A DNA stretch of 64,000 nucleotides from Sediminibacterium salmoneum NBRC 103935 (GCF_000511175.1 NZ_KI866530.1:2518934-2582933); one strand, 5' to 3'. Shown: positions 1-9,268, numbered from the stretch's first letter. The notes: generated by a model from the letters alone, not told the origin. Numbers and translations are program-made.

Positions 1-587
1 ACGGCTATTCGCTTCTGAGATTATTAAAAAGCAATCCCTCTACCAATATGATTCCTGTTATTATTATTTCAGGAATGTCAGGAGAAGATAAAATTATTCA
101 GGGATTAGAGTTGGGTGCGAATGATTTTTTAGTTAAGCCTATAAAATCAAAAGAGTTACTACTTAAAATCAGAAATCTTACTGGAATTCTTCAGGTAAAT
201 GAAGAAAAAGTAAAACAGAAAAGATTGCTGGCCACCAAAAACTTTACCAATTCTGATTCGAAAGACTTCTTTGAAGATTCCTTTGAAGCAATTGTTGAGA
301 AGCTTAGCGAAGACGATTTAAACACCATTCCTTCCATTGCCAAAAGAATGTCTGTTAGTGTATCTACACTTGAAAGAATGATTAAGGCAAAATACAATAT
401 GACCCCCAAGCAGTATATTACCGAAATAAAATTAATGAAGGCAGAAGTATTGTTGCGTCAGGGGAATACGAGTGTAAAACAGGTTTCTTTTCAATCAGGC
501 TTTAATTCAGTTGCTTATTTCTGTCATTGCTTTAAAAAGAAATATGGCAAGCCGCCTAAAGCTTATTCTTCTTCTATATCAAATTAA
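1..587 (+). CDS. Response regulator with AraC-type DNA-binding domain (5' end outside window)
   Basis: The reading frame is open from base 3, so the gene starts before the window. The visible part opens with the second half of a receiver domain: a beta strand ending in IIISGMSG, then GANDFLVKP with the conserved lysine. The phosphoacceptor aspartate lies outside the window. The C-terminal ~100 residues are an AraC-type double helix-turn-helix: SIAKRMSVSVSTLERM for the first and FNSVAYFCHCFKKKYGKPP for the second. It should be a transcription factor controlled by phosphorylation. It could equally be the tail of a hybrid histidine kinase/AraC protein, a common Bacteroidota arrangement. It converges on the histidine kinase gene downstream with a 3-nt gap, and the two may form a pair, which is an inference. 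Confidence 0.85.
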   Translation, partial: GYSLLRLLKSNPSTNMIPVIIISGMSGEDKIIQGLELGANDFLVKPIKSKELLLKIRNLTGILQVNEEKVKQKRLLATKNFTNSDSKDFFEDSFEAIVEKLSEDDLNTIPSIAKRMSVSVSTLERMIKAKYNMTPKQYITEIKLMKAEVLLRQGNTSVKQVSFQSGFNSVAYFCHCFKKKYGKPPKAYSSSISN

Positions 588-590
588 GCA

Positions 591-2579
591 TTACTGAATC
601 AAGGGTAAGGTTAACCGGACTTCGGTGCCTTGCCCCAGCTGGCTGGTTAAGGAGATCTTTCCATTGTGCAATTCCATGAATTGCTTTGCAACGGATAGAC
701 CCAGACCAGAACCCTGGTATGTTACTGTGTTGGATGCTCTGTAAAATGAATGAAACACTTTCTCAATTTCATCTGCCGGAATTCCAATACCAAAATCTTT
801 AACATTCATAACAGCCATATTGTCTTCATAGCTAATGGTAAGTTCCGGATTTCTGCTTCCTTTTGAATATTTAAATGCATTGGAAATAATATTGGTAATC
901 ACATGCATGAAAAGCAATTCGTCTGCTGCCACTCTATGCTCAAGATCCGGCTCATTTAAAATAATGTTTCTGCCATCAGTTTCATTTTGAAAGTAGGTCT
1001 TAATAATTGAGCGGATAAATTGTGTAATATTAATCGGGTGTAAGTTGTAAGCAAGTTGTTGAGCGTCGTATCTGCCTACCAATAGAATATTATCCATCAG
1101 CTGTGTCATACGTTCAATCTGATCTTTAATCATTCCGGCAGAATCCTTAATGCGATCAGATAAATCTATATTCAATTTCCTGGCTGCCATTTCAATTACT
1201 TCAATGTTCGAGAAAATAACAGTAAGCGGAGTTCTGAATTGATGAGAAGTCAAGCTTACAAAACCTGCTTTTAATTCTGCCAATTCTTTTTCTTTCTCCA
1301 GTGCAATTTTCTTATCATGAATATCAATGATACTACCTGCAATAAAATAATCTTTAACAGAAGCTGCCTTGTTTTCTCTCAATGATAGTTCTACCCATCT
1401 CCAGCCTTTCTTTTTGTGTTTCAGTTTGGCTTCAATGGTAGACTTGCCTGATTCTGTTCTTTTTAGTTCATCAATCTGTTCAAGAATTAAAGGAATTTCT
1501 GATTCTTCAAAAAACAATGTAATTGGCTGCATCATGCAGTCATTTATAGAATAGCCTGAGATTTCATCCCAGTATTGATTCATGAAGGTAATCTGATTAT
1601 AACTGTTTAATCTGAATACGGCTTCTCCCAAATTATTGATCAGCTTATCAAATTCGTTCTTTTGTTCTTGCAATATTTCCTGTTGCTTTTTAAGAGTTGT
1701 AACGTCTACATGAGTTCCCACCATGTAAATAGGCTTTCCTGTTTCATCTCTTTTGGCTATTCCGAAACCGTTAATCCAAACATAATGCCCTGCTTTGTGC
1801 TTCAGCCTATGTTCGTTTTGATAGGTTTGTACATTATTTGTAAAGTAATCTGATAAACTCCTTTCTACTTGCTCAATATCCTCTGGATGTACTCTGGTTT
1901 TCCAGTTTTCATAAGTGTGATCAAATTCAAAAGGTTCATAACCAATCATTTTCATGAAAGTTTCTGAGTAGTTGAGTTTGTTGTTGGAAATATCCCATTC
2001 CCACATCCCTTGTTGAGATGCTTTGATGGTTAGCTCAAATCTTTCGAGTAATTTATTTTGTGCTGTTTCAGCTTTCTCTCTGGAAAGCCGGATTCCAATA
2101 TTTCTAGCAACCGTATACAGTGATTGTACAACTTCAGGTTCCCACTTGTCTTTTGTAGTACAGTTGTCATAGCCAATCCAACCCCAATAATCTCCGTCAC
2201 AAAATATGGGTGTAAATAAATAGGTAAGGATACCCTGAGATTCCATTATTTCCCGAAAAATCTGATTGGTCGATTCTTCAACCAATCCATACATGAATTT
2301 ATCCTGTGCAAGGGTTTCATACATATGAGGGAAAAAATCGTAGGAAAGATCACTTAACTCCGGATTGCCAAATTGGGGTTCTATGCCCACCCTACACCAT
2401 TCATGTGTATAATATAATCGTAATTCATTGCCGACTTTTTTATTCGTGAAAACATAAACCCGATCAACCTGTGTTGCAGTTCCTAATACTGCAATAACAT
2501 CGTTGATGGCTTTGTTTATATTTCCTTCGGATAATAAAACACTGTTGGCTTTGGAAATGCTATTTAATAGGTGGAGCAT
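591..2579 (-). CDS. GAF/PAS sensor histidine kinase
   Basis: A 662-residue cytoplasmic kinase with no signal peptide or membrane segment. Order of parts: an N-terminal GAF-like sensor (about 1-170), two PAS domains (about 180-300 and 310-425), a HisKA dimerisation domain with the phosphoaccepting histidine H446 in SLTSHQFRTP, then a HATPase domain with N box (NIISNAFKYSKGS), G1 (DFGIGIPADEI) and G2 (GSGLGLSVAKQ). All catalytic motifs look intact. Phosphotransfer to a response regulator is expected, and the convergent AraC-type regulator is the nearest candidate. The signal is not evident. It lies downstream of metF on the same strand, with a 98-nt gap that holds a 12-bp direct repeat. Confidence 0.9.
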   Translation of the reverse strand: MLHLLNSISKANSVLLSEGNINKAINDVIAVLGTATQVDRVYVFTNKKVGNELRLYYTHEWCRVGIEPQFGNPELSDLSYDFFPHMYETLAQDKFMYGLVEESTNQIFREIMESQGILTYLFTPIFCDGDYWGWIGYDNCTTKDKWEPEVVQSLYTVARNIGIRLSREKAETAQNKLLERFELTIKASQQGMWEWDISNNKLNYSETFMKMIGYEPFEFDHTYENWKTRVHPEDIEQVERSLSDYFTNNVQTYQNEHRLKHKAGHYVWINGFGIAKRDETGKPIYMVGTHVDVTTLKKQQEILQEQKNEFDKLINNLGEAVFRLNSYNQITFMNQYWDEISGYSINDCMMQPITLFFEESEIPLILEQIDELKRTESGKSTIEAKLKHKKKGWRWVELSLRENKAASVKDYFIAGSIIDIHDKKIALEKEKELAELKAGFVSLTSHQFRTPLTVIFSNIEVIEMAARKLNIDLSDRIKDSAGMIKDQIERMTQLMDNILLVGRYDAQQLAYNLHPINITQFIRSIIKTYFQNETDGRNIILNEPDLEHRVAADELLFMHVITNIISNAFKYSKGSRNPELTISYEDNMAVMNVKDFGIGIPADEIEKVFHSFYRASNTVTYQGSGLGLSVAKQFMELHNGKISLTSQLGQGTEVRLTLPLIQ

Positions 2580-2630
2580 TTAAGAAATATTGATACTTGT
2601 CAAAATTATCAATATTTAAGCGCCTTGATT

Positions 2631-2664
2631 ATCAATTAATCGCTAATGATGTATCAATTAATCG
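2631..2664. repeat. 12-bp direct repeat spaced 22 bp, candidate regulator site
   Basis: The 12-mer ATCAATTAATCG occurs at 2631-2642 and again exactly at 2653-2664, 22 bp apart, or about two helical turns. It lies between metF and the histidine kinase gene, 52-85 nt upstream of the kinase start. Direct repeats on one helix face are a typical geometry for AraC-family regulators, and such a regulator is encoded next door. Binding is an inference. Confidence 0.5.
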
Positions 2665-2677
2665 GATTAATGAGTTT

Positions 2678-3631
2678 TTAATGAACAGCATTCACCACGT
2701 TCCAGATAACTTTTGGTTTTCCTAAAGTGTAGTAGTGTAAAACAGGTACCCCAAATGCTTTCAGTTCCTTGCTTTGCTGAATCAGCCATTCGGTTCCAAC
2801 CTGCTCACAGTCTGCATCAGTTTTGCATTTGGAAATGGCATTGGATAAATCAGTTGGAATGTCTACATGAAAAATTCTGGGTAGAACAGAGAGTTGTTTT
2901 TTATTGGTGATGGGTTTTAATCCCGGGATAATGGGAACGTTTATGCCCATGTCTCTGCAGGCTTTTACGTAGTCAAAATATTTCTGGTTGTCGAAAAACA
3001 TTTGAGTCATTATATAATCGGCACCCGCATCTACTTTTTCTTTCAGTCTTTGTAAATCAATTTCCAGATTGGGAGCTTCAAAATGTTTTTCGGGATAACC
3101 TGCTGTTCCAATACAGAAATTGGTTTTTCCTCCATTCTGGATATCATCATCCAGATAAATTCCACTGTTCAGGTTTACAACCTGCTTCTGTAAGTCAATC
3201 GCGTATTTGTGTCCGTCGGGTTCTGGTTCAAAGCTGGCTTCGTTTTTAGCGGCGTCTCCTCTTAAAACGAGTACGTTATCAATACCGAGGAAGTTCAGAT
3301 CAATCAGCGCATCTTCACTTTCTCTTTTGTTAAATCCACCACAAATAAAATGGGGTACGGTATCGATGGAATAGTGGTTCATGATTGCGGCGCAAATGCC
3401 TACTGTACCTGGTCTTTTGCGCACTTCCACTTTTTCGAAAGTTCCGTCTGTTTTTTTCTTGAAAGCCGTTTCACTTCTGTGATAGGTAACATTGATCCAG
3501 CTGGGTTTGAATTCCATTAATGGATTCAGATGATCAAAAACATGTTGAATGGTCTTTCCCTTTAACGGGGGCAATACTTCAAAAGAAATTAATGTATCCT
3601 TGGCCTGCTGTATATGTTCGGTAACTTTCAT
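2678..3631 (-). CDS. metF: Methylenetetrahydrofolate reductase
   Basis: MetF reduces 5,10-methylene-THF to 5-methyl-THF with an FAD cofactor, supplying methyl groups for methionine synthesis in the cytoplasm. The protein is about 317 residues, the usual size for the bacterial single-domain TIM-barrel enzyme. Visible family motifs are SFEVLPP near the N terminus (catalytic glutamate), VLVLRGDA and an FCIGTAGYPEKH segment typical of MetF. The start at 3631 (MKVTEHI) is preferred to a start seven codons upstream because it matches the usual N terminus. The gene is divergent from lptB, and the lptB promoter overlaps its 5' end. No other methionine gene is adjacent. Confidence 0.95.
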   Translation of the reverse strand: MKVTEHIQQAKDTLISFEVLPPLKGKTIQHVFDHLNPLMEFKPSWINVTYHRSETAFKKKTDGTFEKVEVRKRPGTVGICAAIMNHYSIDTVPHFICGGFNKRESEDALIDLNFLGIDNVLVLRGDAAKNEASFEPEPDGHKYAIDLQKQVVNLNSGIYLDDDIQNGGKTNFCIGTAGYPEKHFEAPNLEIDLQRLKEKVDAGADYIMTQMFFDNQKYFDYVKACRDMGINVPIIPGLKPITNKKQLSVLPRIFHVDIPTDLSNAISKCKTDADCEQVGTEWLIQQSKELKAFGVPVLHYYTLGKPKVIWNVVNAVH

Positions 3632-3632
3632 G

Positions 3633-3662
3633 TTGCAATATACAAACGACATATTACATTTG
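3633..3662 (+). promoter_or_regulatory. Bacteroidota-type promoter of lptB
   Basis: TTG at 3633-3635 and TACATTTG at 3655-3662, separated by 19 nt, match the Bacteroidota -33/-7 consensus (TTG, 17-23 nt, TAnnTTTG). The -7 box ends 16 nt before the GTG start of lptB, so the leader is short. The -33 box overlaps the start codon region of divergent metF. Confidence 0.7.
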
Positions 3663-3678
3663 TATAAAGCGTTAGCCT

Positions 3679-4461
3679 GTGAACCTGACTATTCAAACCA
3701 ACAACCTACAAAAGAGCTATAAAGGACGGACTGTTGTAAACAATGTTTCGGTCCGTGTGCAACAAGGGGAGATTGTTGGCTTGTTGGGTCCGAACGGGGC
3801 TGGAAAAACCACCAGCTTTTATATGGTAGTAGGATTGATTAAACCCGATGAGGGAACGGTTTTATTGAATGATCAGGATATTACTAAGCTTCCCATGTAC
3901 AAAAGAGCACAAATGGGTATTGGGTATTTACCTCAGGAAGCCAGTGTTTTCAGAAAACTCACCGTGGAAGACAATATCATGGCGGTGCTGGAAATGACCA
4001 AGCTTACCCGGGCGGAAAGACAACACAAAATGGAATCCCTTCTGGATGAATTTAACCTGCATCATGTTAGAAAAAACAATGGGGATAGTTTAAGTGGTGG
4101 CGAGAGAAGAAGAACAGAAATTGCCCGTGCCCTTGCTGTGAATCCCAAGTTCATTTTACTCGACGAGCCCTTTGCAGGGGTGGATCCCATTGCAGTGGAA
4201 GACATTCAATCTGTAGTGGCTAAGTTGAAATACAAGAATATCGGCATCTTAATAACCGATCACAATGTAAATGAAACCCTGTCTATTTGCGACAGAGCCT
4301 ATTTGCTGATTGAAGGTAAGATTTTTAAACACGGAACTGCCGAAGAACTGGCAGAAGATGAGCAGGTTAGAAGATTGTACCTGGGCACAAATTTCGAGTT
4401 GAAACGAAAAGACTGGATTATTGATATGGCCAAGGAAAATCAGTCTCAAAACCTTGATTGA
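3679..4461 (+). CDS. lptB: LPS export ABC transporter ATP-binding protein LptB
   Basis: LptB is the cytoplasmic ATPase of the LptB2FG complex that extracts lipopolysaccharide from the inner membrane and pushes it onto the Lpt bridge. The 260-residue protein has a complete ABC fold: Walker A GPNGAGKT (37-44), a Q-loop near YLPQEASVF, signature LSGGERRR, Walker [14 protein letters not shown] and an H-loop in [13 protein letters not shown] and the FAGVDP stretch are characteristic of LptB within the ABC superfamily. The start codon is GTG, chosen because it gives the usual short N terminus before the A-loop, and a good promoter sits just upstream. The membrane partners LptF and LptG are not in the window. 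Confidence 0.93.
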   Translation: MNLTIQTNNLQKSYKGRTVVNNVSVRVQQGEIVGLLGPNGAGKTTSFYMVVGLIKPDEGTVLLNDQDITKLPMYKRAQMGIGYLPQEASVFRKLTVEDNIMAVLEMTKLTRAERQHKMESLLDEFNLHHVRKNNGDSLSGGERRRTEIARALAVNPKFILLDEPFAGVDPIAVEDIQSVVAKLKYKNIGILITDHNVNETLSICDRAYLLIEGKIFKHGTAEELAEDEQVRRLYLGTNFELKRKDWIIDMAKENQSQNLD

Positions 4462-4506
4462 TATTGATTTTCTGCGGCGGATGCCGTATTTTGCCGTACT
4501 CTAATC

Positions 4507-6015
4507 ATGAAATTATTAAGCCCTGCCATATCCCGTTTAGCCCGTATCAGGCATTGGCGTATTGAACAATGGGCCAGTGATCCTATTGCAGCTCAAAGAG
4601 AAGTGTTGCAGGACCTGATAACCCATGGACAATACACGGAGTTCGGAAGAAAATACGGCTTTAATCAACTCTTTAATATCCGGAAATTCAAAGAGACGGT
4701 TCCCATTCATGAATATGAAGATTTAAAACCCTATATAGACAGAATTATGCAGGGTGAGGAGAATGTTCTTTGGAACACTCCGGTAAACTGGTTTGCCAAA
4801 AGCAGCGGAACCACCAGTGAAAAAAGCAAGTTTATTCCTATTACCAAGGAAAGCCTGGAAGATTGTCATTTTCAAAGTGCCAAAGATGTGCTTACGATGT
4901 ATTACAATAATCGTTCTGAAAGTGATTTGCTAACGGGTAAGGGGCTGGTTATTGGCGGCAGTCATCAGATTAGCCCCATCAATGATGACATGCAATACGG
5001 CGACCTGAGTGCTGTTCTATTACAGAATACACCTATTTGGGCAAATTGGATCAGAACCCCGGAACTCTCCATTGCTTTGATGGATGAATGGGAAGCCAAA
5101 ATTGAAAAAATGGCCCGGCATACCATTCAGGAAGATGTTACATCTATTTCGGGTGTGCCTACCTGGACCCTTATTTTAATTAAGCGTATTTTAGAAATTA
5201 CCGGAAAGCAGACCCTGAAAGAAGTCTGGCCCAATCTGGAATTGTATATACATGGCGGAGTTTCATTTACGCCCTATCGATCACAGTTTCAGAAATTAAT
5301 TGGGGAGGGCTGTAATTATCTGGAGATGTACAATGCCAGTGAAGGTTTTTTTGCTGCACAGGTATCCCCGGAAGAGGACGGCATGCTCTTGTTTACAGAA
5401 AATGGTATTTTTTATGAATTTATGCCTGTTGCGGAATACGGTAAACCCAACCCTAAAACCATTGGTTTGAAAGATGTTGAAATTGGTCAGCATTATGCTA
5501 TCATCATCAGTACCAACGGTGGTTTATGGCGATATCTGGTGGGCGATACGGTTCAATTCATCAGTAAATTTCCATTCAAATTAAAAGTGACTGGCAGACT
5601 AAAACAGTATATAAATGCGTTTGGAGAGGAACTGATTGCAGATAATGCGGACAGGGCTATTGCCATAGCCAGCGAGAAAACAGGATCTGTGGTAAAAGAC
5701 TATACGGCGGCACCTATTTATTTTGGAGAGAATTCTGCGGGTGCACACGAATGGTTGATTGAATTTGAGCAGGCTCCGGCTTCCATAGAAGCTTTTAAAG
5801 CTATGCTTGACGCAGCTTTGAAGGAATTGAATAGCGATTATGAAGCCAAGCGACACCGGGATATGGCATTAACCATGCCTGTTGTACATGCATTACCTGA
5901 AGGGGTTTTTAATAAGTGGTTAAAGCAAAAGGGCAAATTGGGTGGACAACATAAAGTGCCTCGCTTAAGCAATGAACGGATTTTTGTGGAAGAAATAAAA
6001 CGTAATTTTTTATAG
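4507..6015 (+). CDS. GH3 auxin-responsive promoter family protein (adenylate-forming)
   Basis: A 502-residue member of the GH3 family. Plant GH3 enzymes adenylate carboxylic acids and join them to amino acids; bacterial members are widespread in Bacteroidota but their substrates are largely unknown. Visible family signatures are a Ser/Thr-rich nucleotide-binding segment in WFAKSSGTTSEKSKF (about 98-112), a central YNASEGFFA motif and the late GGLWRYLVGDTV and INAFGEEL segments. There is no signal peptide, so it should be cytoplasmic. The gene follows lptB after 45 nt and precedes fabG by 19 nt, consistent with co-transcription and perhaps a lipid- or acyl-related role. The family call is firm and the substrate is not known. 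Confidence 0.88.
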   Translation: MKLLSPAISRLARIRHWRIEQWASDPIAAQREVLQDLITHGQYTEFGRKYGFNQLFNIRKFKETVPIHEYEDLKPYIDRIMQGEENVLWNTPVNWFAKSSGTTSEKSKFIPITKESLEDCHFQSAKDVLTMYYNNRSESDLLTGKGLVIGGSHQISPINDDMQYGDLSAVLLQNTPIWANWIRTPELSIALMDEWEAKIEKMARHTIQEDVTSISGVPTWTLILIKRILEITGKQTLKEVWPNLELYIHGGVSFTPYRSQFQKLIGEGCNYLEMYNASEGFFAAQVSPEEDGMLLFTENGIFYEFMPVAEYGKPNPKTIGLKDVEIGQHYAIIISTNGGLWRYLVGDTVQFISKFPFKLKVTGRLKQYINAFGEELIADNADRAIAIASEKTGSVVKDYTAAPIYFGENSAGAHEWLIEFEQAPASIEAFKAMLDAALKELNSDYEAKRHRDMALTMPVVHALPEGVFNKWLKQKGKLGGQHKVPRLSNERIFVEEIKRNFL

Positions 6016-6034
6016 ACCTATTTAAACGAATCAG

Positions 6035-6790
6035 ATGAAATTATTAGCAGGAAAAGTATCTATAGTTACCGGAGCAGCCAGAGGAATTGGTGCAGCTATT
6101 GCTTTGAAATTAGCCGAACACGGAAGTCATATTGTGTTAACATATGTTAGTGATGGTAGTGCCGAAAAAGCAGCGGCCCTGGTTCAGCAGATAGAAGCAA
6201 TGGGTGTGAAAGCCAAAGCGGTAAAAAGCAATGCGGCCATATTTTCAGATTGCGAATCCCTGGTGAATGATACTGTTAAAGCGTTTGGTGCCATTGATAT
6301 ATGTGTAAATAATGCTGGAATCTCCAAAGACAACTTGTTGCTTAGAATGACCGAAGAGCAATGGGATGAAGTGATAGATGTGAACCTGAAAAGTATCTAC
6401 AATATGACCAAACAGGTAATCCGTCCTATGATGAAAGCCAAGCAGGGTAGTATCATCAATATGAGTTCCATTATTGGTATTCGCGGAAATGCCGGACAGA
6501 GTAGCTATGCAGCCAGCAAAGCAGGGATAATAGGTTTTACTAAATCCATTGCCGCTGAACTGGGTTCCAGAAATATCAGATGCAATGCCATTGCTCCTGG
6601 TTTTGTTGAAACCGATATGACTCATTATTTAAAAGACGGGGATGGAGCAGCACAGTTTCTGCAAAAAATTCCATTGGGCAGATTCGGTAAAGCAGAAGAA
6701 ATAGCCGATACCACCCTATTCCTGGCAAGTGATATGAGTTCTTATATTACAGGTCAGGTAATCAGTGCCTGTGGCGGATTAAATATTTAA
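6035..6790 (+). CDS. fabG: 3-oxoacyl-[ACP] reductase FabG (SDR family)
   Basis: A 251-residue short-chain dehydrogenase/reductase. It has the classical cofactor motif TGAARGIG, the NNAG motif, the catalytic serine in NMSSIIG and the YxxxK pair in SYAASKAG. The C-terminal PGFVETDM and ITGQVISACGG segments match FabG, which reduces 3-ketoacyl-ACP with NADPH in fatty acid elongation. Other SDR functions cannot be excluded from sequence alone, but overall similarity to FabG is strong. It sits in a tight same-strand run between the GH3 gene (19 nt) and the carbonic anhydrase gene (8 nt). A core fab cluster is not present here. Confidence 0.88.
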   Translation: MKLLAGKVSIVTGAARGIGAAIALKLAEHGSHIVLTYVSDGSAEKAAALVQQIEAMGVKAKAVKSNAAIFSDCESLVNDTVKAFGAIDICVNNAGISKDNLLLRMTEEQWDEVIDVNLKSIYNMTKQVIRPMMKAKQGSIINMSSIIGIRGNAGQSSYAASKAGIIGFTKSIAAELGSRNIRCNAIAPGFVETDMTHYLKDGDGAAQFLQKIPLGRFGKAEEIADTTLFLASDMSSYITGQVISACGGLNI

Positions 6791-6798
6791 ACAGATTT

Positions 6799-7431
6799 AT
6801 GCAATCATACGAACGGTTACTTGCCGATAATAAAGTCTGGGCCAGAGAAAAACTGGCTGTTGATCCGGAATATTTTAACAGGCTGGTACATGTTCAGAAT
6901 CCTGAATTTTTGTGGATTGGCTGCAGCGATAGCAGGGTGCCTGCCAATGAAATAACCGGCACGCAGCCCGGTGAAATTTTTGTTCATCGGAACATTGCCA
7001 ATATGGTCATTCACACCGATTTGAATTTATTAAGTGTTTTACAATATGCGGTGGAAGTGTTGAAAGTAAAGCATATCATAGTTTGTGGGCACTATGGTTG
7101 CGGAGGAGTAAAAGCTGCCATGACCAATCACAATTTTGGCATCATTAATAAATGGATCAGGAATATTAAAGACGTTCATCGTTTCCACAGGGAAGAAGTG
7201 GATGCCATAACAGACGAAAAACAGCAGTTAAACCGAATGATAGAACTCAATGTGCAGGAGCAGGTGCTGAATCTGGCAAAAACTTCTATTATTCAGAAAG
7301 CGTGGAAGGAAAGAAATGTGCCTCATTTACATGGATGGGTTTATGATTTACAGGACGGTCTGATAAAACCCATACAGGAAATGCAGGCCGGAACGCATAT
7401 AGATGCTCTGTATGAATTTGATGATTTATAA
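6799..7431 (+). CDS. can: Beta-class carbonic anhydrase
   Basis: It interconverts CO2 and bicarbonate in the cytoplasm, feeding carboxylases. The 210-residue protein has the beta-class zinc site: C42 and D44 in CSDSR, then H98 and C101 in HYGCGG, the same numbering as in E. coli Can. R46 completes the Asp-Arg dyad. It is the last gene of the lptB-GH3-fabG run, follows fabG by 8 nt and is followed at once by a hairpin. The next operon has its own start region, so functional linkage to the exporter downstream is not implied. Confidence 0.95.
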   Translation: MQSYERLLADNKVWAREKLAVDPEYFNRLVHVQNPEFLWIGCSDSRVPANEITGTQPGEIFVHRNIANMVIHTDLNLLSVLQYAVEVLKVKHIIVCGHYGCGGVKAAMTNHNFGIINKWIRNIKDVHRFHREEVDAITDEKQQLNRMIELNVQEQVLNLAKTSIIQKAWKERNVPHLHGWVYDLQDGLIKPIQEMQAGTHIDALYEFDDL

Positions 7432-7451
7432 ACGGGATTTATTCCCGTTTA
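7429..7451 (+). terminator. Hairpin after the carbonic anhydrase gene
   Basis: A perfect 9-bp stem, TAAACGGGA and TCCCGTTTA, with a 5-nt loop begins in the stop codon of the carbonic anhydrase gene. It is followed by a T-rich but interrupted stretch. It probably ends the lptB-GH3-fabG-can transcript. Confidence 0.55.
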
Positions 7452-7543
7452 TTCATTTTAGGAATATCTGTATTAGACGGTTTCACAAAAACTTATTAGT
7501 AATAAAGCTAATAATGGTATAATACTTGTAATATTTGCGCGCA

Positions 7544-9268
7544 ATGGAAAAAAATCATAAGGCAGTATCACCGAGGGGGGCGGCGAGAAAAATCTTGGAG
7601 CTCTTAAAATTGGACAAAAAAGACGTTTCCTCCATATATGCATTTGCCATATTAGCGGGCATATTAAGTTTGGCAATGCCACTGGGTATACAAACAATTA
7701 TAGGATTCGTTTTAGCAGGTTCCATATCTACTTCAATTGTTATTTTAATATTCCTGGTAGTTGCTGCCGTTCTCTTGTATGGCCTTTTACAGGTAAGGCA
7801 GTTACAACTTACCGAAAAAATTCAGCAAAAATTATTTGTGAGATATTCTCTTGAGTTTGCAGACCGACTGCCTAAGATGAATATTGAAAAATTAGATGCC
7901 TATTACCTGCCTGAATTGGTAAATCGTTTTTTTGATACGGTATCTCTTCAGAAAGCGGTTGAAAAATTATTGCTGGATGTTCCCGCTGCCATTATTCAGA
8001 TATTCTTTGGTCTTATACTTCTTTCCCTTTATCACCCCGTATTTATTGGCTTTGGAGCTGTATTAACTTTAATTGTGTATTTGATTATGCGATACACATT
8101 ACCTGCTGGTTTTCAAAAAAGCATTGAGGCAAGCAATATGAAATTTGCCACTGCTGCCTGGTTAGAAGAAATGGCAAGGGTTATCAAGTCTTTTAAATAT
8201 TCGAGAGGTACCAATTTAAATATCAGAAAGACCGATGGAATTGTAACAGAATACCTGGATGCCAGAACCAGTTATTTTAAAGTGTTATTAACTCAATACT
8301 GGAGTTTGATCATCTTTAAAGTAGTAATTACGGCTGCCATGCTGATTGTAGGCGCCGTGCTTTTGGTTGACCAGCAGATCAATATTGGACAGTTTATTGC
8401 TGCAGACTTTGTTATTATCAGTATTATCGGCTCTGTTGAAAAGCTGATTTTGAATATGGATAAAGTATATGATATTCTAACATCAGTGGAGAAGCTGAGC
8501 AAGGTAACAGAAAGTGAAGTGGAAGTGCAGGGTACGGTTATGCTTTCAGATAACCAGAATGGGGTATCTGTATTATTCGAAAATGTGGGCTTCACATATG
8601 GAAACAATGTCAAGGCCCTGGAAGCCTTGAACCTGAATATTGTGCCCGGCGACAAAGTTTGTATTATGGGTGAATCCGGTTCTGGTAAGTCTACCATTTT
8701 ACGATTACTTACAGGGGCATTTACGAATTTTACGGGTTCTATTTTGTTGGATGGAATGCCAATTGGAAACTACAACCTGAATTCCATTCGTTCTCAGACC
8801 GGTATTTTGCTAAGCCAGCAGGATATTTTTAATGGTACCATCTGGGAAAATATTACCATGGGTAGCGAAGAAATAAGATATGAAGAAGTAACTGATCTGG
8901 TGAATAGATGTGGCTTAACCAGTTTTGTGCAAAGCCTGCCCAAAGGATATGATACAGTGCTTGATCCAACTGGTAAAAGGCTCAATAGTAAAATAAGACA
9001 GGACATTTTACTGTTAAGGGCTTTATTGGGTAAAAAGCGCTTATTGTTATTGGAAGAACCGCTTAACTTCTTAGAGCGCAAATACAAAAAGAATATACAG
9101 GATTATATATTTTCTGAAGAAAATGCAACTGTTCTGATTGCGACCAATGATGCGGATACTGCAGCTCGTTGTAATAAGATTATTTATCTGCAGGATGGCG
9201 TGGTAAAAGCTTCTGGAAACTGGTCTGCTATTGCTCCATTTTTAAATGAAAATTATGGTCAACAATAA
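7544..9268 (+). CDS. ABC exporter subunit (HlyB-like) with degenerate ATPase motifs
   Basis: A fused permease and ATPase of 574 residues. The first ~300 residues contain several membrane segments of an exporter-type domain with no N-terminal peptidase. The second half is an ABC ATPase with an intact Walker A (GESGSGKST, 8669-8695) and a Q-loop region (LLSQQDIF). The other motifs deviate: the signature reads LNSKIRQ instead of LSGGQRQ, Walker B ends in LLLLEEP instead of LLLDEP, and the switch histidine is replaced by asparagine (IATND, codon 9146-9148). It heads an operon with HlyD and TolC homologues and overlaps the former, so a type I secretion or efflux role is likely. The start at 7544 is preferred to a TTG nine bases upstream. 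Confidence 0.85.
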   Translation: MEKNHKAVSPRGAARKILELLKLDKKDVSSIYAFAILAGILSLAMPLGIQTIIGFVLAGSISTSIVILIFLVVAAVLLYGLLQVRQLQLTEKIQQKLFVRYSLEFADRLPKMNIEKLDAYYLPELVNRFFDTVSLQKAVEKLLLDVPAAIIQIFFGLILLSLYHPVFIGFGAVLTLIVYLIMRYTLPAGFQKSIEASNMKFATAAWLEEMARVIKSFKYSRGTNLNIRKTDGIVTEYLDARTSYFKVLLTQYWSLIIFKVVITAAMLIVGAVLLVDQQINIGQFIAADFVIISIIGSVEKLILNMDKVYDILTSVEKLSKVTESEVEVQGTVMLSDNQNGVSVLFENVGFTYGNNVKALEALNLNIVPGDKVCIMGESGSGKSTILRLLTGAFTNFTGSILLDGMPIGNYNLNSIRSQTGILLSQQDIFNGTIWENITMGSEEIRYEEVTDLVNRCGLTSFVQSLPKGYDTVLDPTGKRLNSKIRQDILLLRALLGKKRLLLLEEPLNFLERKYKKNIQDYIFSEENATVLIATNDADTAARCNKIIYLQDGVVKASGNWSAIAPFLNENYGQQ

